From Neoceratodus forsteri (Eukaryota > Chordata > Ceratodontiformes > Ceratodontidae): a stretch of 64,000 bases of DNA. The notes under the pieces were generated by a model, which worked only from the letters and a program-made list of their open reading frames with translations, did not search any database and was not told the DNA's origin. Positions 32,826-45,075 of the stretch are shown here, piece by piece. Within the stretch, counting starts at the first letter, position 1. The number at the start of each line of letters is the position of its first letter. The stretch is taken from contig CM057458.1 in the NCBI GenBank assembly GCA_016271365.2, positions 200,604,501 through 200,668,500 of the forward strand, written 5' to 3'. Position numbers and translations under genes: made by a program.

Positions 32826-34120
32826 AAGTTTATTTATTTAAATTCTTCGGATACAACCTTTGAGCATGGTGTTCATTTACAAATGTTCCACATCAGCAGT
32901 ACAAGACATTTTAATTGTTACAAATCATATAGACAAAGACTCAAACTACATAGGCAACAGCAACTACCAGAGAGGTATATAACAACCTGTTGATTAAACA
33001 AATTACCAGAGTTAAGACATTGATTGGACTTACAACAGCCAAGAGTGTCAACCTTGTCAAAATTGAAACACTTTCAGCTAATTAAAATGAGCAGTGAAAA
33101 ACATAGGTTGAGGGGGTAGGATCAAACTGGGGCCTGGTGGGGGGAGGTTTGAGGAGTTCCAGTCATAGGAAGAGGAAGAATTAGTGGAGGGGAGTAAGCT
33201 CAGGGTTTAGGTCAGGACAGAGAGCACACAGTGTAAGAGGTTAGAGCCTTTGTGGTGAGAGGGATTAAGGGTGAGGCAGCAGCTGGAGGGGGAAATGCTA
33301 ATGGGTGTAAGTGCATAGGCAGTAGGATGATGTAGATGAGAGGAAGAAATAGAGGATTAAGGTTTCCAAACCAACACAGGGGATTTGTTAGGGTGTCAGG
33401 GAGAGCAGAAATTGGGGGTCAAAAATCTATCATGCAAGTCCACGTATTGACTTTGACTAGGCATTGTTTCATTTCAAGCTTGTAGGCTGGAAGGTTCACA
33501 ATATTATTTATTTCAGCTGCAATCTCATTCAGCCAGTGAGGAGCCCTATACATGAATGAGCGTTGACCAAGACATGTCCTTCTGAATGGAACACTGAGAG
33601 AACATTGAGCTTTACCCCTTGTGTCATAAAGGGAGTGTGCCACTTGGAGGATATTTAGGATGCAGGGGGTGTTTGGCCTAGCAGTGCTTTCTTCTCTGAG
33701 AAAGCATATCTGGAACTTTATCCTGTCATTCAGATTAAGCCAGTTGGTTTGTTCATACAGTGTGCATGTGTGGGTAAGGTTACTTGCCCCTAGAGTAAAT
33801 CTGTAAGTCTTATTTAGGGCTGTAGCTATCCTTTTGAGTGCTGTGTACAAGGCAGCACTGTATGCTACCAGCCCGTAATCTATTATTGACAGGACTGAAC
33901 TGGTGATAGAAAGGCAGAGAGCAGTGGGTGTTAATCATTGTCTGTGCCTGTATTGGACACCAAGTCTAAAACTGACAGCTTTTACTATCTGGTCTATGTG
34001 CTGTAAATAAAGAAAGAATTGTGATTGGCTGAGTCCCCTTACATGACCGTGTGGTGTTTTAGCTCAGTCACAGTAATCCTAGTACTTAGCTTCATCACAT
34101 ATCGCTCCACAAGTAACAAG
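32826..34120 (-). mobile_element. LINE 3' end of CR1/L2/Rex group
   Basis: The plus strand begins TTTATTTATTTAAATTC at 32,826, the complement of an A-rich tail. On the minus strand 33,419-33,890 codes for SSVLSIIDYGLVAYSAALYT, NWLNLNDRIKFQICFL and FRRTCLGQRSFMYRAPHWLN, the C-terminal RT pattern of Jockey-superfamily LINEs (I-D-Y-G, then R-S-F-x-Y-R-x-P-x-x-W-N). About 600 bp of 3' UTR follow. The 5' break is near 34,120 and uncertain. The copy differs from all CR1 copies in this window. Confidence 0.7.
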
Positions 34121-34589
34121 TTTTCAAAAATGATTTGGCTGCCTATCATTTTGCCTCACTGAAGCACATCATAAGACCCAAACAGAAAAATACACATTTT
34201 ATAACCCTATTTTTAACCCCCCAGTTCTCCCCATTGGAAAAATTCATACTACCTCTAAAAAAAATACTGCTGAAACTTAGCTCCACTAAATCATAAGTAA
34301 CGTCAAGTGCTCAGTTATACCTGCAGTTGCAGAAACACTCCCTTGCCCCCCAAACTCAAAGTTCACAAAAAAATTACTGAAATGCCTGCAAAATTTCAAA
34401 CCTTTTTTCGCTGCTCTCACAGTCTCACATGTTGGAAAAAATAGTGATAATTATGATCCAGCACCACCATGGAGCTCTCTCATACTTTCCACCCAAACTC
34501 CCATTGTGAAATGTGTACACCATAAAAACACACTTTTACTGCCTTCTTTGTTTCTTGGAAAGACTGAAGAACCCCAATATGTAATCCTG

Positions 34590-35010
34590 GAATAGAGGAG
34601 GGAGGGTGATGTGACAGATACCTTGAAATAAGGTACAGGAAGGAAGGAAGGAAGTGTTTTTCAGTAAAAAATGAGCTCAAGAGCAAGGGGCATACTATTA
34701 AGCTGGAGAAGGGGTAGATTCAGGAGAGCTGTGAGGAAATACTTCTTCAGAGAAAGGGTGGTGCATTCCTGAAAAAGCCTTCCAGCAGTGGTGGTGGGAG
34801 TAAAAAAAAGTGGTTGGCTCAAGACTGCATGGGATAGGTGTAAGGGAATCTTAGTGAAATGGATGGGGGTGGGTAGGAGAAAGAGCTTGAGAACAAATAG
34901 GGTCTGCAGTGATCATGCTGGTAGGGAAAAATGGACAAACTGAAAAATGGGCAGACTGGGTTGACCAAGCAGTCCTTATCTGCTGGCAGATTCCAACTTA
35001 TGTGTTTTTC
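34590..35010 (+). mobile_element. CR1 3' end fragment
   Basis: AAGGGGCATACTATTAAGCT, GTGAGGAAATACTTCTTCAG, then AATGGGCAGACTGGGTTGACC and CAGTCCTTATCTGCTGGC follow the CR1 C-terminal and 3'-UTR order. The closing TTCTATG words are absent or decayed. Divergence is greater than in the other CR1 copies, so it is an older insertion. Confidence 0.75.
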
Positions 35011-38000
35011 CTTGCTGCCTGCACAATCCCTGTGTCATTCAAGATAAATCCTTTTTTTGATTATCAAATTCAATTGGGGGCGGGCTGACACACAGACACA
35101 ACTACTGAACTACAACTATGGAAGCTAGAACTGGATACATTTCTTAAACCCAAACCTGGAAGTAAATGAAGTTCCAACAGGTAGAAGAACTATCTTACAA
35201 CAAACCTACATAATGCCTTAATGGGCATTTGCATATACTTCCCATGATGCTTTGCAGTATTGGGGTGTATGCAATTTGTGTTTTCTTTAAAATTTGGCTG
35301 TGTGGTCAATATCCTCTGGGATAACCCTTGCCCCACTGCATTTGCTCTGGGGTTCTTTTGTTGAAACCTACATAAAATCTATATAAACATTCATATTTTT
35401 GCATATTTAATTATGTATATTTTGAGTCTTAAGCAGGTTTTATACATAAAAAAACTTGTATAAGTACAATAACACACTGCATGGTGTGGGTTACGCTAGA
35501 TCGCCACACATTGCAGTGGTGGAAGGCACTTGGCCTGCAGTCTTGTGCCTTTGAGCATGTGGCTATCTAGCATAATGCACACCCTATGGTGCGTTATTGC
35601 TAGTTTATTAACAGAATCACCATGTTCCAAGACTGAAAGTTGAAGCTGTTAAGCAATACAGGAGCTACTGCATTTATAGCAGTTCTGGGTATTTTAGAAA
35701 CTGCTAGCTTTTAGGAAATGCTACTTGTTTAAGGCTCAGTCTGAAATGGGCAAGCATTAGGTTGTACAGAATTTTCAAATTTTGGTGTAATGGAATTCCA
35801 TGGAATTTTGAAAATTCCTACTAATTCTGTGGAATTCTGTTGGTAACAGAATTGTGGAATTCCAGTCATACTCACATTGTGCTCCATGGAATCGGTTGTT
35901 CTGCACCTAGGCAGAACATAATTCTGCAGAATACATTCAGTAGTACTACACTTTTGCAGATTGGTGGAATATCGTTACATGGATGCATTCTGTGACTATT
36001 TTATGTCTCTACCATGGAATTAAATGGTCAAATTAAGTTGTAAGTGTACCCACTTAGTGTCTTCCTCCTGCCTCAGGCCTGTTGCGCTCATGATTTGCGT
36101 TAGTGATTAAATTTTGCAATTTGCTGAAATTGCACCAGTTTCTGCACATCAGGGAATGTTTTCCTTGGCTTCTGCTATGCTGCAGATTTCCATTTCCCGG
36201 AACTTCCTGAGATCACATGGTGGCACTTTGTGAGATCATATGATGCTGCATTCCACAGGGACGTGTACCATGTTACTCCTTCTGCTTGCTGCAGAACTTA
36301 AAGCAGCAGTACTAGGAAAAAAAATGGTGCTTTTTTGACAGTTTATTCCCTGTGCCCTGCTAATCGTATATCTGGTACTCTTTCTCACTGGCATTGTACT
36401 ATCACTGAGTAATTTGCTCAGTTATTCTCTGCTTTTGTTTATTTCTGCCACTAAGCATGTTGCACTGGAACCCACTGTGCTGCCAACTGCACATGTGAAT
36501 GACTTGCAGAGACATCCAGAATGGTCAGCTGACAGTCCCTCTGCTGTTGTCAAAAGATCTGATGTGACCTGAAGAAAAAGCGCAGCTCAAAATTAGTCAG
36601 CCGCCATATATGTTGAAGCGCTACAACCCTTCAAATAAATTGCAAATATCTAAAAAAACTAAAGACGACTGGAAAAAAACATTTACAGGTATGGAAACTG
36701 GAACTTTGGCCCTCATGCTTACAGCCGAGAAACAGAATTTTGATAGATCCCTTCCTGATTCAGTAGTGCTGCTGCTTTAAGTGCTGTTGTGAGCGAAGGA
36801 TCTCGTCTGGAGCTCCAGTTTCTAAACTGTGTTAAAAAACAGAAAAACAGAAAAATCTTTATTTTTGAAAATGTACTGCTGGAATGTAGCACAACGGTAT
36901 TAGAGTGGTGTTGCTTTTGAGTTGTAGTTTATTATTTGTTTTTGGATTTACTTAGCTCTTAACTGTAGCAAGTTCTGAAGAGCAGTTAGTAGTGGGGGGG
37001 GATGGGCAGAAGTGCTGCAGGCTTCAGCTATTCTGTGACATAGCTTCTGCTGCTGCCTTAGCACTATGTAATAGGGATGTGCAAGCAACAAATGTTACTT
37101 CCTGAATACCACAAATAATGCACTATTCATTATTTGTATCCCAAATAATGAATAGCAGCACAATTCATCTCTATTGAAGAAATACTATCTTTAAAAAAGT
37201 TTAGAAAAAATGAAAGGCCAACTACCCCCTCCCTCTTCACTAGCCCAGCTCCTTTAAATATAGAAGCCCCATATCCCCACCCTGGGCAGCACCCCAAATC
37301 CACCCTCCCCAGCACCCAGATTTTGATAATTACTGTATGTGGATCTTTTAATTAAAATTAAGTAAAATTCCAATAATGGGCAACCAGAACAACCTGCCTG
37401 CCTCCACTGCCAGCCACCAACTATCAACACTTTGCAGCACATTATAAGCGGTATTAATTTCCCCCCATTAGCCACTCCCTCCTCCACATTCACCCCCCTC
37501 CGTGCACCCCACACCCAATGCTGAATAGAAGAAGGTGACCAACATAGTCTGCCCTCCTCCATGGCTGTCCATCTTCTTTTACATAAAAGCATTGAAGTGC
37601 TAGCTTGTATATTAAAAGCAGTTGATCATATGATTAGCTGGTTTTACCATGTGATGAGGCATGCAAATACTTTCATTCAGAAGAAGGCAGCCAGCCATGG
37701 AGGTGGGCGGGCTGTGTTGGTCGCATTCTTCCCTTCAGAATTGGGTGCGGGGTGCATGGAGAGAGTGCAAAGATGGGTGCTGCCACCAGAGTGGAAGGTG
37801 GAGTGACAAGCAATACATCTTATAATGATCTGCAAAGTGCTAAAAGCAGGAGGCTGGTGTGGAGGAAGGCAGTTGTTCTGGTTGTCCATTGTTGGAGTTT
37901 TACTTAAAAATACATATAATTATCAAAATGTGGATGCTGTGGGGGGAGAGGGTAGGAGGGACTGGGTGCTAATTTAGGGGACGGGGGACTTCTATATTTA

Positions 38001-38471
38001 AAGGATCTGGGCTAGGGAGGAGGGTGGAGGCTGTTTGTTTACCTTTTCTTTGAAATAATCCTAGTATTATGACACCAACAAACATCATACCAAATACTGA
38101 ATACCTGGGCCATGAATAAGGAATATTTGGCGAATAATTGGAAAAAGGTATTCACACAGCCCTACTGTGTAGTCTACTAGAGGTGTTTAATTTCTTATTA
38201 TTTTTCAACTTTAGAAGATAGTGTGAGAGAGTCACACACACACGCACTTGAGAAAGCATATAGAATGTTAGAATTTTGTTTTATTAAAGCAATGTGTGCT
38301 TATCCATGTGGAAAACAACTATACTTGTTTTTAATATCTGAAATATATCCTTGCATCTCCAAATATATTTAAAACATATGTCAGATACATTCACACTTTT
38401 CAGATATATTTCGAGATCTATTCTAGATATTTGCTGAATGTTCCAAGATATATCATATTTGGGAAACATCT
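35010..38471. other. Region without recognised gene
   Basis: I see no convincing coding frame. A patch at about 35,780-35,870 repeats GGAATTC/GAATTCC words. 37.0-38.2 kb has several short frames and one notable word pair (ATACCACAAATAATG / ATCCCAAATAATGAATA) but no recognisable domain. Confidence 0.45.
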
Positions 38472-38551
38472 TAGATAGATCTGAGATAGAGATAGAGATA
38501 GAGATAGAGATAGAGATAGAGAGAGAGATAGATATATATATAGAGATAGAT

Positions 38552-38582
<31 letters not shown>

Positions 38583-38838
38583 TAGAGATAGATATATATA
38601 GAGAGAGAGATAGATAGAGATAGAGATAGATATATAGACAGAGACAGAGAGAGAGGGAGATAGAGATAGAGATAGAGATAGAGATAGAGATAGAGATAGA
38701 GAGATAGAGATAGATCTATAGATATAGATCGATCTATAGATATAGATATCTATAGATATAGAAATCTATGTATCTATAGATATCTATATAGCTATATCTA
38801 TACATCTATAGATATCTATATATCTATATCTATAGATT

Positions 38839-38883
<45 letters not shown>

Positions 38884-38884
38884 T
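38472..38884. repeat. Compound GATA/TCTA/TC/TA microsatellite
   Basis: The tract opens with (GAGATA)n and (GATA)n-type units on the plus strand, passes through mixed ATAGATCTATAGATATAGATC, and ends in TATCTA, (TC)n and (TA)n. The strand bias flips from purine-rich to pyrimidine-rich across about 400 bp, so the two halves can pair with each other. Confidence 0.97.
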
Positions 38885-38899
38885 ATGGTAGAACAGTAG

Positions 38900-40080
38900 T
38901 GCTACCATAGTTAGGGTTGAGGAGCCATTTACATGTTAAACCTAAAATATTGCACCGTAATAACTTTGCAACCGTTCAATGGATTTGCCTGAAATTTGGA
39001 ATACATGATCAAGAACCATAGATCTTGGGATATGCCAGCATTTGTACTGTTCAGATATGCAGCTGCGGAGTTATTAAGCATGATCTGTGTGCATGTTTAT
39101 GCTTTTTTGGAATTCTTTGGTCATCTCTAGAGGTTGCATGTTTTTTGTGTGACCAGTCCAAAATCTTCAGGGAACATGCGGCCAGTGTCCCTGATATGCC
39201 TTTTGAAGATTTCGTGAAAAAATATTAGACGGTTCAAAAGTTATTCAAAAAACAATTTCCCATTATAAGTCAATGGGAAAAGTTAAAAAGTTCGACAATG
39301 TTGCAAATGCAGTTTTTACTTTTGCAAATGGCCCTTTTACTGTCGCCAATCCACCATTTTGTTTTCAGTTGGTGATCAGACAAATGTTTGGCATTTAAAT
39401 GTGGGACCCTCTATCAACCTAATTATTTTTGTATTCACCTAGTCGGACCCTGAGGATGCTAGGCATGTCTTTATTTTGGGGTAAAACACCCCAGAAATAT
39501 GTTTTCCAGATTTCTGGAAAAATTACTTTCACAAAGTACTTTCGCACTTGCAACACTGTCTAATGAATTTGCGAACGCTTTCGCAAAGTTCGACAGTACT
39601 TTTCCAGACTGTGTGAAAATGACAGCAATTTTTTGGCACTCTGCTGCAGAAGAACGGTGTGGTCTTTTGGGCTGAAATTTAGAGGGAATGCAGGCAACAT
39701 CCCACAGACATGCCTTTCAGTGTTGTAGTGAAAAAATATTACATGGCGGCAAAGTGACAGCACTCCAAAATTGATGCTTTTTCCCATAAGATAACATTAC
39801 GGCGTCTGCTGCATTAGAGGAATCCTTTGATGCCCTGTTGCAAAATAATGGTTTGTTCTTTTGGGATGAAATTTGCAGAGAAGAAAGGCAACATACCACA
39901 TACATGCCTTTCAGTGGTTTGGTGAAAAAATATTACAGTGAGGAAAAGTTATGGGACTGCGAATTTGTCTTTTTTCCCCATAGGATAACATTACGGCATG
40001 TGTTGCACCTTTTGGGGCCTGTATCTCGGAAACGGTGTGAGATACGGACATTTTGTTGTGAAAAAGCTTAGCCTCCTACC
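38900..40080. repeat. Long non-coding repeat family, copy 2
   Basis: Shared phrases with 10.74-12.32 kb define the family (TTGCAACCGTTCAATGGATTTG, CTGAAATTTGGAATAC, TCAATGGGAAAA). Within this copy a unit of about 200 bp recurs: ACATGCGGCCAGTGTCCCTGATATGCC (about 39,175), GGCAACATCCCACAGACATGCC (about 39,690) and GGCAACATACCACATACATGCC (about 39,888), each followed by a GTGAAAAAATATTA word. No protein is encoded. Confidence 0.7.
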
Positions 40081-40414
40081 AGGGGCTAAGTAAAAACTAA
40101 CCAAGAAAGTGATAACTAATATGACTTACATTTTTTTATATGTCGTACGGTTCCTGAGATATAAGCAATTTAGTATTCCAAGTCCTCATTTTCTGTTCCG
40201 AGAGCCATTATTATGCATACATTCTTTGTACTCACTGTTTTTCTATATGCAGATTTTGGGGTATACTATTATGTGTGTTTCTATAACTGTTATCCTTAGT
40301 GCTTCTGGTTGTGGTTCTGTACCTGTTTCAGTTACTTTTCGTGTCTATGCCGCCTTGTGTGCTACTGTGTGCGTTTTAATTTGTGCTTGTGTTTTTGCAA
40401 TTTTAACATTTTGT

Positions 40415-41065
40415 GCCTACAGTACTGTTTGTCTTTGTGTTTCATTTTGTGCTGCCATGTGCATTAACATTTGCGTTTGCTGGCACTGTGTTAGTATGTG
40501 TGAAGACATCTCGTGGCGGTAGCGCAGAGCCCGAAGGGTCCCGCGCTCCCATCGCTGTATTATATTCAGTATTTTTCAGGACTGTTTATCTTTGTGTTTC
40601 ACTTTGTGTTACCATGTGCATAAACATTTGTGTTTGCTGGAACTGTGTTAGTATGTCTGAAGACATCTCGTGGCGGGAGGGCCCTGAGCTCCCGGTGCTG
40701 TATTACATCCAGTTTTTTTCTGTATTGCTTATCTTTGTGTTTCAGTTTGTGCTACCATGTGCATTCACATTTGCATTTGCTGGCACTGTGTTAGTATGTG
40801 TGAAGACATCTCGTGGTGGGAGCACAGGGCCCAAAGGATCCTGCACTCCTGGTGCTGTGCTACATCCAGTATTTTTCAGTACTGTTTATCTTTGTGTTTC
40901 GCTTTGTGCTACCATGTGCATTAACATTTGTGTTTGCTGGCACTGTATGAAGACATCACATGGCGTGAACATGTTTATGGGCACTGTGTTAATGTGTGAA
41001 AAGACATCACATGGCAGAAGTGTGGGGCCCATGTTACTGTTGCTGTATTACATTCAATATTTGTC
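40415..41065. repeat. Tandem repeat, about 150 bp x 4
   Basis: The word TGAAGACATC lies at 40,501, 40,658, 40,801 and 40,948 (spacing 157, 143 and 147). Each unit has TTATCTTTGTGTTTC, ACCATGTGCAT, ACATTTG.GTTTGCTGG and CTGTGTTAGTATG. The GGGCCCAAAGGATCC-type segment resembles the core of the fold-back element at 13.5-14.1 kb. A 219-codon open frame runs through the array only because the unit lacks stops in that frame. Confidence 0.85.
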
Positions 41066-41079
41066 AGAGTAATTTTTAA

Positions 41080-41400
41080 AAAGAAGGGAAATTAGAGAGA
41101 AACACTTTGTTTATGGTTTCGGTTAGTGTTGTTTGTCAGTGACAGAAGTGAGGATATTTTGTGTTAGGGCTCAAAAACATAAATGTGCATTCACCCCTCA
41201 CCCCCCCTGAGCACCAGTGGCACACAGAGAGACACACAGACATGGGAGTAGGAGGGAGAAGCAAGGGAACAGGCCCAATCACAGACAATCAGCAGGAGTT
41301 GTGAGGAATAATATAAAACTAGTGTGCATATTGCATACTGAGTGGAGAGACAGTAAGAATATACCTATGTAAATGAATAGTGTGGCTTTTTCATTGCAGC
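41080..41400. repeat. Arm-like sequence related to the fold-back element
   Basis: GTCAGTGACAGAAGTGAGGATATTTTGTGTTAGGG, a CCCCTCACCCCCC stretch, CACACAGAGAGACACACAGAC, then GGCCCAATCACAGACAATC and GAGGAATAATATAAAACTAG follow the order of the left arm at 13,160-13,370. Similarity is moderate. It lies after the 150-bp array, as the arm lies next to the core in the other copy. Confidence 0.6.
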
Positions 41401-44400
41401 TGTAGAGAAGTTAACACATTTAGGAGTATTATTGCTGCTGTACAGAACTCAGTACGCTTAGGAGTTGCATGGTGTAATGAGGTAGGGGACTATACCTACA
41501 TACCTGTTGCTGCATGTTATGTGAAGAGGCACAGGCAAAGAATGGTGATGTAGAGCACTTGTAGACTTCCATGATTACAGGTACAGTGTAGTTAGCACAA
41601 TTATCACCTACATTGCCTTGGCTAGGTAACGGTTTCCAAACTGTGACAGCAAGTACTGGATCCTTAGTAAATACCCATAACATAGCTGAGGGTATGGACA
41701 TCTGTGGTAGTTGTCAGTGATTGCAGGGACACTCAAGTAAGCATAGTTAGTGTTTGTGGGGGTAGATCAGAGAGGTAATGCTTCACCTAAAAAAATTGTA
41801 CTGCATCATGAGCAAGGCCACTGTTTTTCAGTTTTAACCAGAAAGCCTGGTAAAATTCTGGAATTAGGACTGCCTGAAAACTGGTAAAAACAAAGATTTC
41901 ATGGAATCTGCCATTTTATATCAGATCAGTAAATCTACAAAACTTGTATTTTTTTATAATTCCTTCCTGTACTAGTTTCAGTTTGCTTTATTTAATGCTC
42001 TGTATAGTAAGCCTTCTTTAATTCTGATTATTTATGCACATAATAAAAGAATGATAGCAAAATCCTGGTAAAATCTGGGAATTAGAGTAACAATCACTGG
42101 TGCAATTCTGGAATGTGAAGTCTTGAAAATGGAATTTCATTGTTTTAATCACCGTAAATCAGTGGCCTTGATCATGAGTACTGGTGTAGAGAAAGAGTGA
42201 AGAAATGGATATCAATGGTATGCCTATGCATTTGTTGGTTGACACAAGTTTACACAGTTAGGATTCATATGGCCTCACCCAGGGAATTTTTTATGCATAC
42301 TAGTTACTGATTGTGGCTGTACAACCACAGCTTCATGGACATATTAGCAATGCTGCATATTTCTCAATAACAGCTACTGCAGTCTGACTGTAGACTCAGA
42401 TGAAAAGTAAGGGTGGCTTATGCTAGTTGATTTAGCTTGGAATTACAGGAATTCTGTCAGGCAATGTCTGAACTCCTAGCACAGGTACTGCTTACTGAGT
42501 AGAGAGTACAGAACAAAATAGCCTATGGAGATGAACAGTGTCATGGGGTTACTGTACTTGCAGACCACTTGCTATATGCTGAGTGAACAGTCAGAGGAAA
42601 TTATAGGCAATGTAAATCAGTTGTACAGCTCCTTGATTACAAGAGCTGTCCAGTTAGTACAGTTATCACTTGAATGGATTCAGGCAGGTGATGTGTCTTC
42701 AAACGTGACAGCAGGTACTACATTGTTAGTGTAGATACACAATACAGGTGAGGGTATGGACATCTCCCAGGGTGGTAGCCTGGGTTGCAAACTGGCTGCA
42801 CAACAGGACACAGAAGGTAGTAGTGAGTGGAACACATTCTGAAGAAAGGGTGGTCACTAGTGGAGTACCTCAGGGCTCAGTACTGGGTCCAGTCCTCTTT
42901 AACATCTTTATAGATGATATTACAGAGGGTCTGGAGGGAAAGGTATGCCTCTTTGCAGATGATACAAAGATCTGTAACAGAGCTGATACACAAGGGGGGT
43001 AGAAAGGATGAGAAGGGACTTGGCAAGGTTGGAGGAATGGTCAGACATATGGCAACTTAGATTCAATGCAAAGAAGTGCAAAGTAATGCACCTGGGAAAC
43101 AAAAATCAAGAAGAAGAGTACACAATAGCAGGGGAGGTACTAACAACAACAAAACTGGAATGGGACTTGGGGGTAGTCATATCAGATGATCTAAAGGTGG
43201 GTAAGCAATGTGAGAAGTCAGTAAGGAGATCCAAGGGGATGCTAGGATGCATAGGAAGGGGCATCACAAGTAGAAAAAGGGAAGTGGTTATCCCTCTGTA
43301 CAGACAGTTGGTGAGACCCCATCTGGAGTACTGTGTGCAGTTTTGGAGACCTCATCTACAAAGGACATAGACAGGATGGAAGCAGTCCAGTGGAGGGCAA
43401 CTAAAATGGTGCAGGGTCTGCATCAGAAATCATATGAAGAGAGACTGAGAGAGCTTAATATGTATACCCTTGATGAAAGGAGGGATGGGGACATGATAGA
43501 AATGTTCAAGTACCTCAAGGGAATCAACAAAGTCCAGGAGGGTAGCATCTTTCAGAAAAAGAGATGTGTAAGAACAAGGAGACACAATTTAAAGATAGAG
43601 GGGGGACGGCTCAGGGGTAATGTGAGGAAATCTTTTTTCATGGAGAGAGTGGTGGATGCGTGGAACTGCCTTCCTCGGGAGGTTGTTTGGGCTAAAACAG
43701 TGGGGGAATTCAAACATGCATGGGACAGACACAAGGCAATTGTAGTTGGGGGTGGAAGGAAGTAGGCTGTTGGTTAACTAGAATCTGCAGCTTATCCAGT
43801 AGTAGGGAAATGGGCAGACTGGGTGGGCCAAGTGGTCCTTATCTGCCGTCAAAGTCTATGTTTCTATGTTTCTATCTCAGTGGAGATACACAACACCTGT
43901 GAGGGTATGGACATCAATGGTAGATATCAGTGATTGCAGGGATAGTGAAGTTAGCTGAGTTAGGATTTGTATGCATTTAGGCAGCTAATGCTGCTCCTCC
44001 GCAAAAAATTTGTACAGCATCATGAATGGTGATCCACAGGGACAATAAGGCATTGGAGATCAACGGCACAGCTCTGAAATTGTAGGTACAGTGAAGTTAG
44101 CACAGTTAGGAGTTGCATGCACTCAGCCAGGGAATTGCAGCACACATAGCAGTTACTGCATCCTGAGTGTATAGCCACAGCTGGTTAGTGTTACATTGTG
44201 ATGCACCACACCTCACTACAGCAGGTACTGCCTGCTAACTGGAGAGGCACAGGAAAAGTAAGGGAGGTACAGACTTCTTAACACAGTTAGGAATTATGTG
44301 AAGTGTGTTAGGCAATGTACCACATGGCAGCCCACGTGGTGGATATTGAGTGGTGAGCCATGCCAAAAAAAATAAGGACATGGACACGTAGTTGTGGTAG

Positions 44401-44430
44401 TATTTCTTACAGCTGATTTGCATGCTTAAT
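41400..44430. repeat. Diffuse degenerate repeat block
   Basis: Phrases recur at irregular spacing: GAGGGTATGGACATC (about 41,688, 42,751 and 43,898), GTGATTGCAGGGA (about 41,720 and 43,930), GTAGTTAGCACA / GAAGTTAGCACAG / CAGTTAGTACAG, and ATTGTACTGCATCATGA / TTGTACAGCATCATGA. This looks like an old tandem or segmental array with a period near 1 kb. No gene is visible apart from the CR1 copy inside it. Confidence 0.5.
42765..43880 (+). mobile_element. CR1-type LINE, 5'-truncated copy with intact RT motif
   Basis: From WVANWLHNRTQKVVVSG (about 42,780) the copy runs through GVPQGSVLGPVLFNIF, LFADDTKICN (about 42,952; both Asp intact), NAKKCKVMHLGNKN (frame change near 43,000), [19 protein letters not shown] and NCLPREVVWAKTVGEFKHAW, ending at 43,880 with repeated TTCTATG words. 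Three overlapping long frames cover it with only two shifts, so it is young relative to the other copies. Confidence 0.9.
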
Positions 44431-44749
44431 AGAAGCAATAGTTACATTCTAATTTTATTATGTTATGGTTCATTAAAGACTCAACACAGGTGGTTACATT
44501 TAAGAAAGATTTATTGCCAATTGGAAAAACTGGAAAAGGGCCAATTAAGATTATTTTTTTTTTTACAAAATCAGTCTCACCATGCAATCCTTGCATGTGT
44601 GTAATCATTGCTTGGAATATACCTAAATGTGTGTCATTTATAGTAAGCAGATGATATGAATTGGAATAAGTATGTATATGGTAATACACCATAGAAAGAA
44701 TGCAGCAGAAGAAGGCAATTTGGTATTATGTCTGCTCATGTTGCAGGGT

Positions 44750-45075
44750 TTGCATCTTGAGCTAATGTCTCTGCTATCCCTGCACTGTTCTCCCATCTTT
44801 TCTAGGCATGCTTCTTATCTTCCAGCTATGCATATACCTGGGTCTTTCATAGCTGGTCACTGTCTTTAATGAAGTTTCTTCTTGTAGCAGTGCAGTGTAA
44901 GTGTTCACTACTCTTTGTGGGAAGATGTGCTTTCTGACATTCCTCCTGAACACCCCATCCTCAAGTTGAAGCCTGTGCCACTTCATGATATGTTTGCTAC
45001 TCAGCTTGAAGAAACTTTGGTTGACAATGTTATTTCTACCTTTTAAGTAGTTGAATGTTCCAATCATGTGTCGTC
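44750..45075 (-). mobile_element. CR1-like C-terminal fragment
   Basis: The minus frame MIGTFNYLKGRNNIVNQSFF, then KWHRLQLEDGVFRRNVRKH and RVVNTYTALLQEE matches the CR1 order M-I-E-T-F-K-Y-L-K-G, H-N-L-K, F-R-R-N-V-R-K, R-V-V. It differs enough from the other copies to be a separate, older subfamily. No tail is seen. Confidence 0.75.

Noticed and set aside
40413..41072. 219-codon open frame rich in Cys/Val, apparently a membrane protein
   Set aside because: It runs through the 150-bp tandem array; the protein repeats because the DNA repeats, and no start context or homology supports it.
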